From assembly GCA_963965975.1 (NCBI GenBank), contig OZ014411.1, positions 11,982,501 to 12,046,500 of the forward strand: a stretch of 64,000 nt of DNA. The letters are read 5' to 3'. Source of the DNA: Xestospongia bergquistia. Lineage: Eukaryota; Porifera; Demospongiae; Haplosclerida; Petrosiidae. The position numbers were made by a program, and so were the translations under genes. Below, in pieces: positions 14,948 through 25,356 of this stretch (the stretch's first letter is position 1; every line of letters starts with the position of its first letter). A model generated the notes under the pieces. The model saw only the letters and a program-made list of their open reading frames with translations, had not been told where the DNA came from and made no database searches.

Positions 14948-17900
14948 GTATGTATTTCATAATTTTGGACAACAACTTCAATTTCCTTGTATAGTTTATA
15001 TACTATAGAATTTTCGAATATAATATACTAACTACTTTATAGATTATAAGTGCCCTGAATACTTCTTTTATTGTTTTAAATATAGTACATTATCTTTACT
15101 ATTCATTACTTACAGCAACACAGTTAGAACAAGATAATCATTATAATTCTAAGATAGTACTTTTACTGCAGCAATTTTCTGTTCAAAATAGTACACTAGA
15201 AGATTGCACATATTCAGTTATAATTATGATAAGTACGCTAACTTACTAATCACACAATATTTTATACTATATCATTAATCTAATATCCTTTTGTTTTATA
15301 TATCACAGCACTACAAGGGCTTGTAAAACGTGGCCTCCACAAAGGCAATGTTCAACTGACTAACATGAGACTTGTTCTTATGGGACCACCTTGTGTTGGT
15401 AAAACATCATTCATGTCACTTCTGTTAAACTGGAATGTGCCAAAATTTCACAACAGTACAGCATTAGCAACAAGACCAATACGAGCACTAGAGAGGGTAG
15501 CTGGACACATTGAAGGAAAGATATGGGAAAAGATTACCAGTCTTGACTTGCTAAGGATGCTCTCAGATGCAATTCAAGCACTAGAGCAAGACCCACAAAA
15601 GAAAACAGATGATCCTTTTTCAGATGAAGCTAGGGAACCAATGACATTTATTGAGTCACCACACGAGGTCATGACTGGTGAGACTGATGTGACTCTTACT
15701 AGGTTGGCTAACCAAAATGTAGAAGGTCACAGTGCAGCTTTACTCTTGCCTACTGCAGTAACATCAACTACATCAATAAGTGATTCAAAGGAGATGGATT
15801 CTGCTGTTGTTACAAGCATAAAAACAGAGAATGAAATTGATATTTTCACTAGCATTCATATCTCTTCAAGCAATGGATTGACCTCATCTAACAAAACCAC
15901 AGGAACTTCAATTGCTAGTACCAGCCCAGAAAATGAATTATCATCTTACAATTCAGACATGAAATCTGATCCATATACTAAGGAATTAGTAAACATTCTT
16001 GCAAAGCAAAGAAAAAGAAAAGACCGCCACAAAGCCACATGGATAGATATTCTCGATAGTGGTGGTCAGCCACAATTTGCTGATGTATCACGAGCATTTA
16101 TTCGTGGTAATACTATAAATATAATTTGCACAAAGTTAACAGAAAGCCTATTTGAAAAGCCTCAGTTTTGCTATTCACTGAATGGTAAGCTGCTCAATCA
16201 ACCCAGTGACTTACAAATGAACAACCTACAACTGATAGAGCATTTTGTGTGTTCAATAGTTTCTTCTAAAACTGCAGATGTAAAAGGAAAGAAAAAATTA
16301 CCGGTTTTTATGATCATTGGCACTTATTATGACAAGATTAAGCATGTGAAAAAAGAATTGTATGAGCCATTAGAATTTAAAAATGAACAACTACTCTCTA
16401 CTCTTAGTGAGTTTCATGATCATTTTATTTTCCATAATGATGATCCAAAAGAGCTCATATTTCCTGTTGATAATCTTTGCTGGTGGAATCGAAAGAAGAT
16501 ATCATCTTCTCTTCGACAGCATATTATGTCCTATCAGAAGGACATTGGCATTAATGCACCCATACCAGTACGTTGGTACATGTTTGAATTTGTGTCTGAA
16601 AGAGGAAACTTTACAAGAGGAGCACGGAATGGTCTCATTAGAATCCTCCTGTAGTATTGGAGTTAGTCTTTGCATGGATGAAAAAGATGTCCTTAAGTCT
16701 TTATTGCACTTACATTTCACGGCAATGTTCCTGTATTTTTCAGATGTCCTTCGTAATGTGATTTTTACTAATCCTCAATATCTCCTTGACATGCTCTCAT
16801 CATTGATACGGGTGTCATTTGTAGACTCATTAGAGGATATTTTACTCGAGGGTAAGTCTATTGCGCCAGATATTCAGCGAGAATTTCGTGAATTTGGAGT
16901 ATTTGATGAATGTTTACTTGATAATGTTTGCCTACCATTTGTTTCTTCTCTGTTTACAAAAAATTCCTTCTTACTGTTACTTCAATATCTGCATATCATC
17001 ACGCCACTCTCAACAACTGATGGTGCTAAGCACTATTTTATGCCTGTAGTATTGCCACCTAAACAAGCAAATGAGAAAGACATAGTTCTTTTTCAAAAAA
17101 AATGTGACCCAATGAACATTACATTCAGAAGTAAAGTTGTTCCTCAGGTGAGTAATGTAACTATTTTACACCAAAACAGTCATTGATTTTGTTAATATTG
17201 ATACTTTCTCATGCAAATTTGTGCAATTTCTGATCATTAACAAAATATCAATATTTTTTTATTTTTAGGGTGTGTTTCCAGCTGTTGTGGTAGCTCTTGT
17301 TGACAGAACAGATAGTCCACAATTTGATATAGATAGTTGTTCAGTGGCGTTTCCAAGACAGCTTCGTTATGCTATTTTACTTTATTCTGAAGATTTATTT
17401 GGTTCTGTCCTACTAGTTGATCGATTCTATTGGATTGAGGTATACTACAATGGTCTAACTAAAAATTGTTTTAAATTGCGCAAAGTTATCTGTGAAGCTA
17501 TATCAGCTTGTACTGATATATTGGCATATGATGAAGGGATACTCAAAGCCGAAGTAACTATCCCTTGTAAACAAGAGCGCAGAGAAAGTGGACACAAGTT
17601 ACATCCAGTTATTATATCATGGGATAATGATCCACCTTTAATGAGATGCAGTATTGAAAAACAGCTCCCAACACTTGAATTAATTGATGAAAGACAAACC
17701 TGTTGGTTGATTGGTATGTTAGAGATGTTAACTTGTCTAATGTTGGCATTTATTCTGTCAGGATGTAGATCCTTGCTCTGTTTCTTCTGTATGCAAATCA
17801 ATTAAACAAAAAAGTATATAATTGTGATTCATTATGTTGAGGTAATTGAACTAATTTTAATTCTTTTTGCTCAGGTCCAGAAATGTTTGACACTTCAAGG

Positions 17901-18655
17901 TTAAGTATAGGTGAGAGTACCAAATATACAGCATTTTATTAGATATAGCATTATATCTTACAAAATCCATGTATTAATATTTTACCATTTTAGTACATGA
18001 TTCAGACCTTATCCCAGTTAGCTCCAGTCTACCAAATGGACCACTAGGTAACTGTACCAGTTCAATATTGATTTATTTAAAGTATCGGTCTTTTAGATGA
18101 GTGTCATCTTTCTGCTCTTGTAAAGTTTGTAAAAGACGTTGATGACTGGAAAATTTTGGGTATACATCTAGGTGTTAAACATGCTGTGATAAAAGATATT
18201 AAAGTTCTCAATCATTTTCAACCAGCACCATCTCGTAAAGACATGTTAGTAACATGGTTAAAAAGTGGTTATGCAAAGAGAGCAGATTTCATTGAAGCTC
18301 TAAAAGCAATTGATGAAAATCGCATTGTGCAAGAAATTTTATTGCAAAATGGTAAAAGTAGAATTGATTTCAGCACCTTAATGATATTTTCAGAAATATT
18401 CCAATTAGCGTACTCTTCATTAAATTCATATACATGCATTACACTGGCCTGTTAGTATAAACGTCATTAATTACAAACTATCAATATCTATACATACTTT
18501 TTTTAATGTAAAGTGTTATGAAAATTTGAATTTATAAAAATGACATCTATAAAATTAACTTGCATGGAATTTCTAACACTATCTTATTTATTACAGATGA
18601 AACTGCTGATATTCCATTAACTATAACTGAGGAAGTGAATGACATCACTAAATGA
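1151..18655 (+). CDS. Ankyrin-Roc-COR-Death domain protein (17 exons)
   Basis: Probable intracellular signalling receptor of about 1226 residues. Exons by splice consensus and frame: 1151-1168, 1887-1979, 4090-4188, 5180-5278, 6668-6766, 8410-8508, 9056-9154, 11017-11115, 12611-12709, 14875-14947, 15116-15232, 15309-17147, 17269-17713, 17875-17910, 17994-18047, 18097-18351 and 18597-18655. Ankyrin repeats occupy about residues 7-292, the Roc-like GTPase about 350-700, a COR-like segment about 750-940, a conserved C-terminal region about 945-1092 and a Death domain about 1123-1207. The summed coding length is 3682 nt, one base more than a multiple of three. This matches a single frameshift seen in exon 12 between 16592 and 16630, which is either a sequence error or a disabling mutation. 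The start (ATG at 1151, donor GTGAGT at 1169) fits phase 0 of exon 2 but is the least certain part; the ATG at 1144 gives the wrong phase. From family knowledge the protein should resemble ROCO or DAPK-type and NLR-like molecules. No kinase domain is seen. Confidence 0.85.
1278..1380. repeat. TA/TG microsatellites in intron 1
   Basis: Two long alternating TA runs (about 1279-1310 and 1341-1371) are separated by a TG-rich piece. Low complexity only. Confidence 0.9.
3935..3985. repeat. TA microsatellite in intron 2
   Basis: An almost uninterrupted alternating AT run of about 50 bp. Low complexity only. Other TA or TG runs lie at about 5535-5595, 12859-12932 and 14768-14794. Confidence 0.9.
4765..4830. 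repeat. 33-bp tandem duplication in intron 3
   Basis: Two adjacent copies of a 33-bp sequence beginning ACCAATGTAAGCATAAACCA (4765-4797 and 4798-4830) read as identical. Simple slippage or a small duplication inside an intron. Confidence 0.85.
5927..5966. repeat. 18-bp-stem hairpin in intron 4
   Basis: Left arm CAAGTACAATGAAGATGA (5927-5944), loop TATC, and right arm 5949-5966, which is complementary with one mismatch. The stem is too short for an ordinary microRNA precursor. It may be a foldback remnant. Confidence 0.7.
15116..15232 (+). CDS. Exon 11: symmetric phase-1 cassette of the Roc-Death gene
   Basis: A 117-bp exon between acceptor TTACAG and donor GTACGC, both junctions in phase 1. 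It encodes 39 residues with no recognised domain (contains KIVLLLQQFSVQNS). Exon 10 also ends in phase 1 and exon 12 also begins in phase 1, so this exon can be included or skipped without changing frame. The donor is weaker than its neighbours. The open frame and junction phases support it; homology does not. Confidence 0.55.
15309..17147 (+). CDS. Exon 12: Roc-like GTPase and COR-like region, frameshifted
   Basis: A large 1839-bp exon. In the first frame (open to a TAG at 16652) it shows a P-loop GPPCVGKTS near 15383, a switch-I-like TRPIRALERV, a long Ser/Thr-rich insert, the DxxGQ motif DSGGQPQF near 16055, a G4-like IIGTYYDK near 16315 and a COR-like start PVRWYMFEF ending about 16591. 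In another frame (open through this point to 17186) the sequence resumes with VSLESSCSIGVSL from about 16636 and continues with MFLYFSDVLRNVIFTNPQYL, the usual COR-like continuation in this family. The frame switch must lie between about 16592 and 16630. No homopolymer explains it, and no GT-AG intron of reasonable size could remove it without deleting the conserved segment. Exon end CAG|GTGAGT is strong. Confidence 0.85.
17269..17713 (+). CDS. Exon 13: conserved C-terminal region of the Roc-Death gene
   Basis: A 445-bp exon from acceptor TTTTTAG to donor GTATGT, phase 0 to phase 1. It encodes about 148 residues beginning GVFPAVVVALVDR and containing FGSVLLVDRFYWIEVYYNG. It links the COR-like part to the Death domain. 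I cannot assign a named domain. A 119-bp decayed copy of part of this exon lies at 18989-19107. Confidence 0.8.
17875..18047 (+). CDS. Exons 14 and 15: two tiny phase-1 linker exons
   Basis: Exon 14 is 17875-17910 (36 bp, PEMFDTSRLSI) and exon 15 is 17994-18047 (54 bp, HDSDLIPVSSSLPNGPL). Both start and end in phase 1, so either can be skipped in frame. They encode a polar linker between exon 13 and the Death domain. Confidence 0.65.
18097..18351 (+). CDS. Exon 16: Death domain
   Basis: A 255-bp exon, phase 1 at both ends, encoding 85 residues. The Death-domain pattern is clear: a first helix (LSALVKFVKDV), the DDWKILGIHLGV core with the invariant Trp, then RKDMLVTWLKSG and a last helix DFIEALKAIDENRIVQEI. 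Death domains form homotypic contacts with adaptor or effector proteins, so this exon is the presumed output module. Its symmetric phase makes it an exon-shuffling unit. Confidence 0.85.
18597..18655 (+). CDS. Exon 17: last exon of the Roc-Death gene
   Basis: Acceptor TTACAG, then 19 residues (DETADIPLTITEEVNDITK) and a TGA at 18653-18655. Phase agrees with exon 16. A short acidic tail without a recognised motif. Confidence 0.7.
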
Positions 18656-18956
18656 GCTGAAGGAAGATATGACATGCTAATATAGTTTTACTTAAATAAC
18701 TTTTTGAGTAAAATGGTGTTCTAGCAGCTATTTTACATTATAACTTATAATTGGTGTGTTAAATATGTATTAGTATATTGGCTATAAGTTTTTGTTGAAT
18801 TTTAGTTTTTAGTTCATTTGTTTTTAGTTCATTTTTTTGGCAGTAAAATTAATATTAATAGTGATAAATGTATTTAAATTGTAAACATCTATAATAATTG
18901 TATATGATGTAATGAACTAGTAGTAGTTTTGATGATATGCATCAATTCCTATGACC

Positions 18957-18962
18957 AATAAA
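18957..18962 (+). terminator. Polyadenylation signal AATAAA
   Basis: A canonical hexamer about 300 bp after the stop codon of the Roc-Death gene. A pseudogene fragment begins 26 bp further on, so the transcript very likely ends here. Confidence 0.65.
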
Positions 18963-18988
18963 CACACTTTCCCTCAAAATTCTTGTGA

Positions 18989-19107
18989 ATTGAGGTTTAT
19001 TACAATGGTGCAACTAAACTTTATTTTTAATTTCACAAATTTATCTGTGAAGCTATATCAGCTTGTGCTAAAAAAATTGGCATATGATGAAGGGACAATG
19101 CTCAACT
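18989..19107 (+). pseudogene. Decayed fragment of exon 13 of a second Roc-Death gene
   Basis: This stretch aligns with 17436-17555 of exon 13. Shared pieces include TACAATGGT and the longer match around GTGAAGCTATATCAGCTTGT and GGCATATGATGAAGGGA. In the equivalent frame a TAA interrupts it at 19028-19030 and small indels are present. No other part of the gene accompanies it. It shows that a second copy once lay here and was lost or cut by duplication. Confidence 0.8.
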
Positions 19108-19295
19108 TAATGTAGTGTCTATACTAGAATATATGATTGTAATAATCTAACTTGACAATAGTGTCTATATAGTGCCTATGATTATTGCAATTACTGTCTT
19201 CTTAAACAAATTTTATGTAGCTATATGTTTTTGTTTGTACTATTGTTGAGAAATTATCCCAGCAACAGTTTCTGATTTGTCTTTTATTGTAATAG

Positions 19296-20799
19296 CATGG
19301 AGTGATGGCTCTTCATTATGCAAGTCATTACGGACATGCTCATTTTGTTGAAATATTACTTAACCATAATACTGATATTGACATTGCTACTAAGGTAATT
19401 CAGATGATAAGAATGAGTGTGCAATCTAACTAAAACAATTTTTTGTATATGAATTTTTTAAAGTCAAAATATTTACTATTAGAAGGAGTTATAAAATAAA
19501 TTTGTAAAAACTAATACAGCATATTTGCAAGTAAAGACTGTTGTATATAAAAAATAATGCTTCTGAAATTTTTAAGTAACAATGACTGTGATTTAGGTAT
19601 GAAATTGATGAATGGTGATGGTCAATTACAATGTTAGTCTAATATTTGTATTGAAAAGATTATAGTAAGAGTTGTTGAGAATAGTTTTGTTAATGTAAGA
19701 GTAGTTGATATTACTGATACTTTTTAAAGTAGATTTAATGTTTTCTAAGTTTGTAATGTCCTAGTATAGTCATGTAATACATTTACAATAGTGTTAGTAG
19801 AGATAATTTAAAATCATCATAACATATTTCATTAGTTGATGTTAATGAAGTTACTATAATATATTTAGACGGGATTGACTCCAGTTATGTTAGCTGCAAG
19901 AAATGGCCACAAAGATGTGATTTCAATTTTAATACAGAGAGGAGCTAATCTAAACGTTGTAGATCTAGTAAGTCTTTATGTGCATATGTTATATTATAAA
20001 TCCAGAGCTTCCTCATTGTCAGCATAATCTGGTTATTTAAAAAAATCTTCTATTTATTCCATTAAAAGTTATGTTATGTATCCATGTTATTGTTAAGGTA
20101 ATAATAGTTATCCAGTATTGATTAATCAATGTTTATTTTATATCTGGTCTGTGGATGCTTTTTACTATTAATTTTATTTAGTGTTCTAATTTGACAGTTG
20201 AAAATTTGTGTTTTATTGTAATAGGATGGCTGGCTAGCTCTTCATTATGCAAGTAATAATGGACATATTGATGTTATTGAAATATTGCTTAATGATACTA
20301 CTAATATTGACATTGTTACTAAGGTAATTCAGATGATAAGAATGTGTGTGCAGTCTAACTAAAATTATTTTTTATATTTGTATTTTTAAGTCAAAATATT
20401 TACTGTTAGAAGGAGTTATAAAATAAATTTGTAACAACTAATACAGCAGTTTTTGCAAGTAAAGACTGTTGTATATAAAAAATAATGCTTCTGAAAGTTT
20501 TAAGTAACAATGACTGAGATTTAGGTATGAAATTGATTAATGGTGATGGTGAATTACAACATTAGTCTAATATTTGTATTAATAAGATTATAGTAAGAGT
20601 TGTTGAGAATAGTTTGGTTAATGTAAGAGTACTTGATATCACTAATAGTGAATATAACTGTCACATATGGGTAAGACTACACACATAAGAATTATTCATA
20701 AAATTGTGTACTGATGAATTTTTTTAATAATATTTCTCTAATTTCCTCTTTCTTTAGCCACGAGAAAGCTTATTTGCATTAGCTAGTCATGTGATATGA
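19296..20799 (+). CDS. Orphan ankyrin exons with a short terminal exon, block 1
   Basis: Three 99-bp phase-0 ankyrin exons: B-like 19296-19394 (starts HGVMALHYASHYGH), A-like 19869-19967 (starts TGLTPVMLAARNGHKD) and B-like 20225-20323 (starts DGWLALHYASNNGH). A possible terminal exon, 20758-20799, follows acceptor TCTTTAG and encodes PRESLFALASHVI then TGA. Donors are GTAATT after B and GTAAGT after A, exactly as in the large array. No start exon is visible, so this is either a partial gene, 3' alternative exons of a longer transcript, or a duplication remnant. Confidence 0.6.
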
Positions 20800-23700
20800 C
20801 CGAGCACGTGTTGTTTAATTGCGAGTTCATGTATGCTACAAGACAAAATAATGCTTCTTTACAGTAAAGAGATGTCAGAAAAGGCGACAAAGATTATGAA
20901 ATAAGCAAGAAATTGAAAGGTACTTTATCCATCCTGTTACATTGTGGTAGAAGCAGGCTGTAGCTAGTCACTGCTTCTACAAGTGCTAGCTACCCTTCTA
21001 TTATTGTAGTGTAAGTACTGTATTACTGTATCTCTAAGTTGCTTATTTATCTAAATTGTTTATCTATCTAAGTTGTTTATTTATTTTTGTGAACATTGCT
21101 TCTAGAATATTCCATCATCTTGTTATATAAAAACTGTGTATGTGTTCTGATTTCACTTCTTGTTATAAAATATACCATTGTTGAACTGAGACTTGAACTC
21201 TAACCTACCCACATTACATTATTATTTAAAAATAACAGACTGTGCTCATCTTAGTATGGTGTCATTGTTTGAGTCTCTTTCTCCTTATTTTGTGGTATTT
21301 GTTTTTAGTTGATGAACTTACTGAATGTGTTAGTAAAACATTGAAATACCCAGCAAAGAAATGTTAGCTATATTAATACAATCATGCTGCCTTTTTTCCA
21401 TATAGTTTGCAATATTTAAAAACATGGCTTGTCTGTAAGGCTGTTATTCTTTAGATTACGATGTTTTTTTAATATCTCTTATAGCATTGTATTTTCTTGT
21501 CCAATAGAAAGCCAAAGATGTCTTTGATTTTGTCCACAACAAGTGCATTGATTAAATTGACATGGTAGAGTTGAAGTATATAGGAAGTAGTTTTCATGCA
21601 CTTTATCATTGTAAACCTTAAGGAGCTTGTTACTTGTAGAAGTGAGTCTAATATCTAATTGTTGTATTTTAAAATTTTAATTCATAATTGCTTATTTTAG
21701 GTAGACATGTAAAACTTGTGGAGTAAGGAAGAGTCTTTATTGGATAATGATCCCTCACTTTCACAAACAGGACATTATCCTACAAAGTATACAAGATGTT
21801 AACACTATAAAAGTACATTAAATGGTAATGTTAGTTTCAATAATTGTAGTTGCTGACAAATTATTTGCAAATTTAAACCAAATTTAAACCAAAAGTACAT
21901 GTAGACTTAAATAGATTTAAAAACTTCCTCTAATCATCTTTGTTCAAATTAAAGGGGATCTGTGTGGGGTCCTCTTTCATCAAGTACCTTACACAGGATG
22001 AATTACTGGTATAGAATTATTTGAAAATTATTTAATTTATAAGTATAAAATGTCTGTTAAACCTTTTACCATCAACACTACTTGTACAGCAAATATGTAA
22101 CAGTTATAAAAATAAAGGCCATAATCATAAGTACACACAGCATTACTGGTAATAATTTATGCCAATCTTTTCTTTAGCATGAAGGCGATACAAAGGACAA
22201 CATCCCAAAAATGTATGAATGACCTCGCTGTTACTTTAAGTAAGTTCTTCAATTCATTTATTTCAAGTATTATTATGTTTCATTGACTCTGATACTCAGA
22301 CATGATTTGTGCTTTCATGGGCAAAGATAATAGACATAGTAATTCAGTACATGATCTAATATAGGTGTGTATTTTACATAGAAGGCTAAGTCTTTGAAAA
22401 CACAAAAAGTAAGTACTTTGATTCTCATCTAACTTCAGAAGGTAAGGTTAGTTTTAAGTAATAATAATTTTTGTTTGTGTTGAGTGTTTTGTTAAAAGCC
22501 AATGGCTGGTGTAAGAAATTTTACACTTCATATAGATCAACCACACAGCTTTATACAGGCTGGTTAAAATTATCTAATTTTACTGTTAACAGTTGTTTTA
22601 ATCATAGTCTGAATTTGTTAAGTTTAATTAGGTATTTAAACTGGGTATGGGTTATTTATTTCTTATGGAAGTGATGTTTTTACTCTTTTTTTTATTATGC
22701 TAGCAGTGCATTATGCTAGTCAATGCTAATGATAGGAAATGTGGCAGCATAATAGGTTCAAAGTTAAATTATTTTCTGTTCTCTGCTTATTTTGCTATTC
22801 AGAGCCTAAGGTAGATATTTCTTATTAAAGAGTAAAAGAAAAAGCTACATAATTACTCAACATTAACAAATCTAGAGATATTCTTTCAAGTTATAAAGAT
22901 AATCAGATAATATGTATGCCTGAGTTCTATTCACCAACTCCCGAAATACCTTTATTACTGTATATCTCATCATTACAATCTGTTGCCATTTGGTCATAAT
23001 GGTCCTCAGGTATATTTATTTTCATAGTAATTTCAATCTGTGTAATATTTTATCATGATTTCTAGTACTATAGAAGTGAATTTACTCATTTATATTAACT
23101 TCTTCAAGTAAGTTTAATTAAATATTTTGTTATTCTTTTCTCTTTTGGCATCTCTTGCAACATTTCTGCAATCATTTTTGCCTCCACAAGTGAGTTTTTA
23201 AAACTTTTTGCTTGATTTTTTTTCTCTGAGTATCAGCCACATGAAACGGAAGTCTTTTCACTGTCATTTCATCATCCACAAGTTAACTTAATAACAACTT
23301 TACATTTCATTCTTCATCTGTTCATTCTTAATAGTATCTCATTGGATCTTAATCACAATGATAAGTTCACTAATATCTTAAGGTCATCATTGACTGAGGG
23401 AGTAAAATATCTAGCTAAAGAAGAAAAGAGCAAAGGATATATACTTACATATATGTATATTTATAAACTTATAATTACAGAAGAACAATTAGAAAAAATA
23501 TTTTCAGAATTTTCTGATGATTTGACAAGTTTAATATCACTGTTTACACATTTGATCCTTATCAAGAAAATTTCTGAAGGAATTATGTTATGTTAATGTT
23601 ATGTTAAACAGGGAACATGGAACATATCAATTGCATGTGTAGAAATATCAAAGCAACAATTTTTAAAATCAACGAACTTATATTAAAAATTCATCACTTA

Positions 23701-23941
23701 ATAAGCAATAAGACCACAAGTTATGGTGATATCTCGTTTAAGGCTTCCATATATTAAACCGACAACTTTGTCTATAAATGGGGACAATGCGTGATACGCA
23801 ATTATACATTTTAGATTTTTCACGCTCTGTGCGATTTTGTGGCCTAATTCTTCTAAAGCGCGTTCAAATGCGTTTCTATGTTTTCTATATGTACGTGTAA
23901 CCTTTGTTGTTAAAAGGAAAGTTTGACATGCTCAATAAGCT
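20800..23941. other. Non-coding part of duplicated block 1
   Basis: Repeated with high identity at about 26318-30728. I find no clear gene. Weak exon-like pieces are present: acceptor-preceded short frames ending in stops at about 21310-21367 and 21510-21555 (KAKDVFDFVHNKCID), a small ATG exon with a GTAAGT donor at 22178-22239, and a frame at 23342-23440 (LNHNDKFTNILRSSLTEG). The second copy conserves them, but the non-coding sequence is equally conserved because the duplication is recent, so conservation is not evidence of coding. Confidence 0.5.
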
Positions 23942-23950
23942 TGATATGGC

Positions 23951-24578
23951 TAGTCTCGCGAAGCCAGCTCCTCCCTCTCGGGAAGGGTCTGGTCAACTGT
24001 AAGTATAGCTCTCGTTCAGAAAACTACCGGAAATCCGGTAGTCGATAAGTGGTGTTGAGAGGGAGGAGGGCAAACACCTACTTTAAAATTGCTGACTTAA
24101 CAGAAGCAGAAGTACCTTTCAGCAGGCTCCTTTGTTCTACCCTACGCAAATCGCCATGAAGTTTACTGGTATAAAGCAGTATGTCAGGCAGGCACCTTAA
24201 GTGTAACTCCTAGTATAGTAGTAGCAGCTTGAATTGCAGCTTCTCGATTATCCATGACAGTTTCGAAGGTTATAACTTATTACAACTCAATTGATGAAAG
24301 CATTGGTTATTTGTAAACCTCATGGCGCTTTGCATAGGGCAGAACAAAAGAGCCTGCTGAACTCGTTTACACTAAAAAGTACCGAAAAGCTTTAGAGAAC
24401 TGCTTGCGTATCTGGCATTGTGCTTCTGTTGAGTCAGCAATTTTAAAGTTGGTGTTTGCCCTCCTCCCTCTTAACACCACTTATCGACTACCGGATTTCT
24501 GGTAGTTCTCTGAACGAGAGCTATACTTACAGTTGACCAGACCCTTCCCGAGAGGGAGGGGCTGGTTATGCGAGACTA
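23951..24578. mobile_element. Mutator-like MITE (628 bp) with long terminal inverted repeats
   Basis: The element starts TAGTCTCGCG and ends GCGAGACTA. Terminal inverted repeats of about 158 bp (23951-24108 and 24421-24578) match with few differences. A second inverted pair lies further inside (about 24120-24168 against 24315-24362, core CGCCATGA), so the whole element can fold back. It is flanked by a 9-bp direct repeat TGATATGGC (23942-23950 and 24579-24587). The second copy of the block, near 30740, has the site once and no insertion. Long TIRs with a 9-bp target duplication point to the Mutator group. It encodes no transposase. Confidence 0.88.
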
Positions 24579-24587
24579 TGATATGGC

Positions 24588-25100
24588 AAAACTAGGTTTT
24601 TATTTTATATAAATACTTTATACTGAATTTTGTAAAAGAAATTTTAAAAAATTCAATCATTTTGCCACAAGAAACCACAAGAATAAGAGGAATCCAATAG
24701 TATCAAAATTAATTAGGGTCATTCTCTGCAGCAAATATTTTAATATAAGAACATTGCAAGATTACAATATGTAATGTGCACAGATTGTCCTAAGTAAATG
24801 AAGACTAACCATTTATACTATGGTTAATGTGAAATAAAAAAATTATTAATATACCTAATCAATGAAATTTAGGATTTATCAATTATAATGCTCACCAAAT
24901 TTTGCATGGAATATGCAATGTGCTACACAGTCCAAAGATTATTCTAGGCCATACTGTATCTATATACACTGTATTACATTGTCCATAATGTCATGTATAG
25001 TAGTTTCTATTTCCGTTTATGTAACTGTTTATAATAACAACTGATAATATTTTGTATCTACTCAATATGAAATAATTGTTTGGTACCTGCTCAACTATAC
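24588..25100. other. Non-coding spacer of block 1
   Basis: AT-rich sequence repeated near 30743-31256. No exon or other element recognised. Confidence 0.5.
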
Positions 25101-25356
25101 TATTTCATCTATTCCCAAAAGAACAATTCTATTCACCTACTCCCATTTTTGTCTATTCCCAAAAAATCAGTTCTGTTCACCTACTCCCATTTCGTCTATT
25201 CCCAAAAGAACAGTTCTGTTCACCTACTCCCATTTTTGTCTATTCCCAAAAAATCAGTTCTGTTCACCTACTCCCATTTTTGTCTATTCCCAAAAAATCA
25301 GTTCTGTTCACCTACTCCCATTTCGTCTATTCCCAAAAGAACAGTTCCACCTACTA
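25101..25356. repeat. 43-44 bp minisatellite, copy 1
   Basis: About six tandem units containing GTCTATTCCCAAAA and GTTCACCTACTCCCAT, with a period of 43 or 44 bp. Two frames stay open across it only because the units contain no stops. Confidence 0.9.

Noticed and set aside
15365-16654. A stand-alone 429-codon gene starting at 15365
   Set aside because: The frame is open upstream to an acceptor at 15308 in the phase supplied by exons 10 and 11, and conserved sequence continues after the stop in another frame. It is part of a larger exon.
22471-22674. A 67-codon frame repeated at 27878
   Set aside because: Conserved only as much as the surrounding duplicated non-coding DNA; starts at a non-ATG codon.
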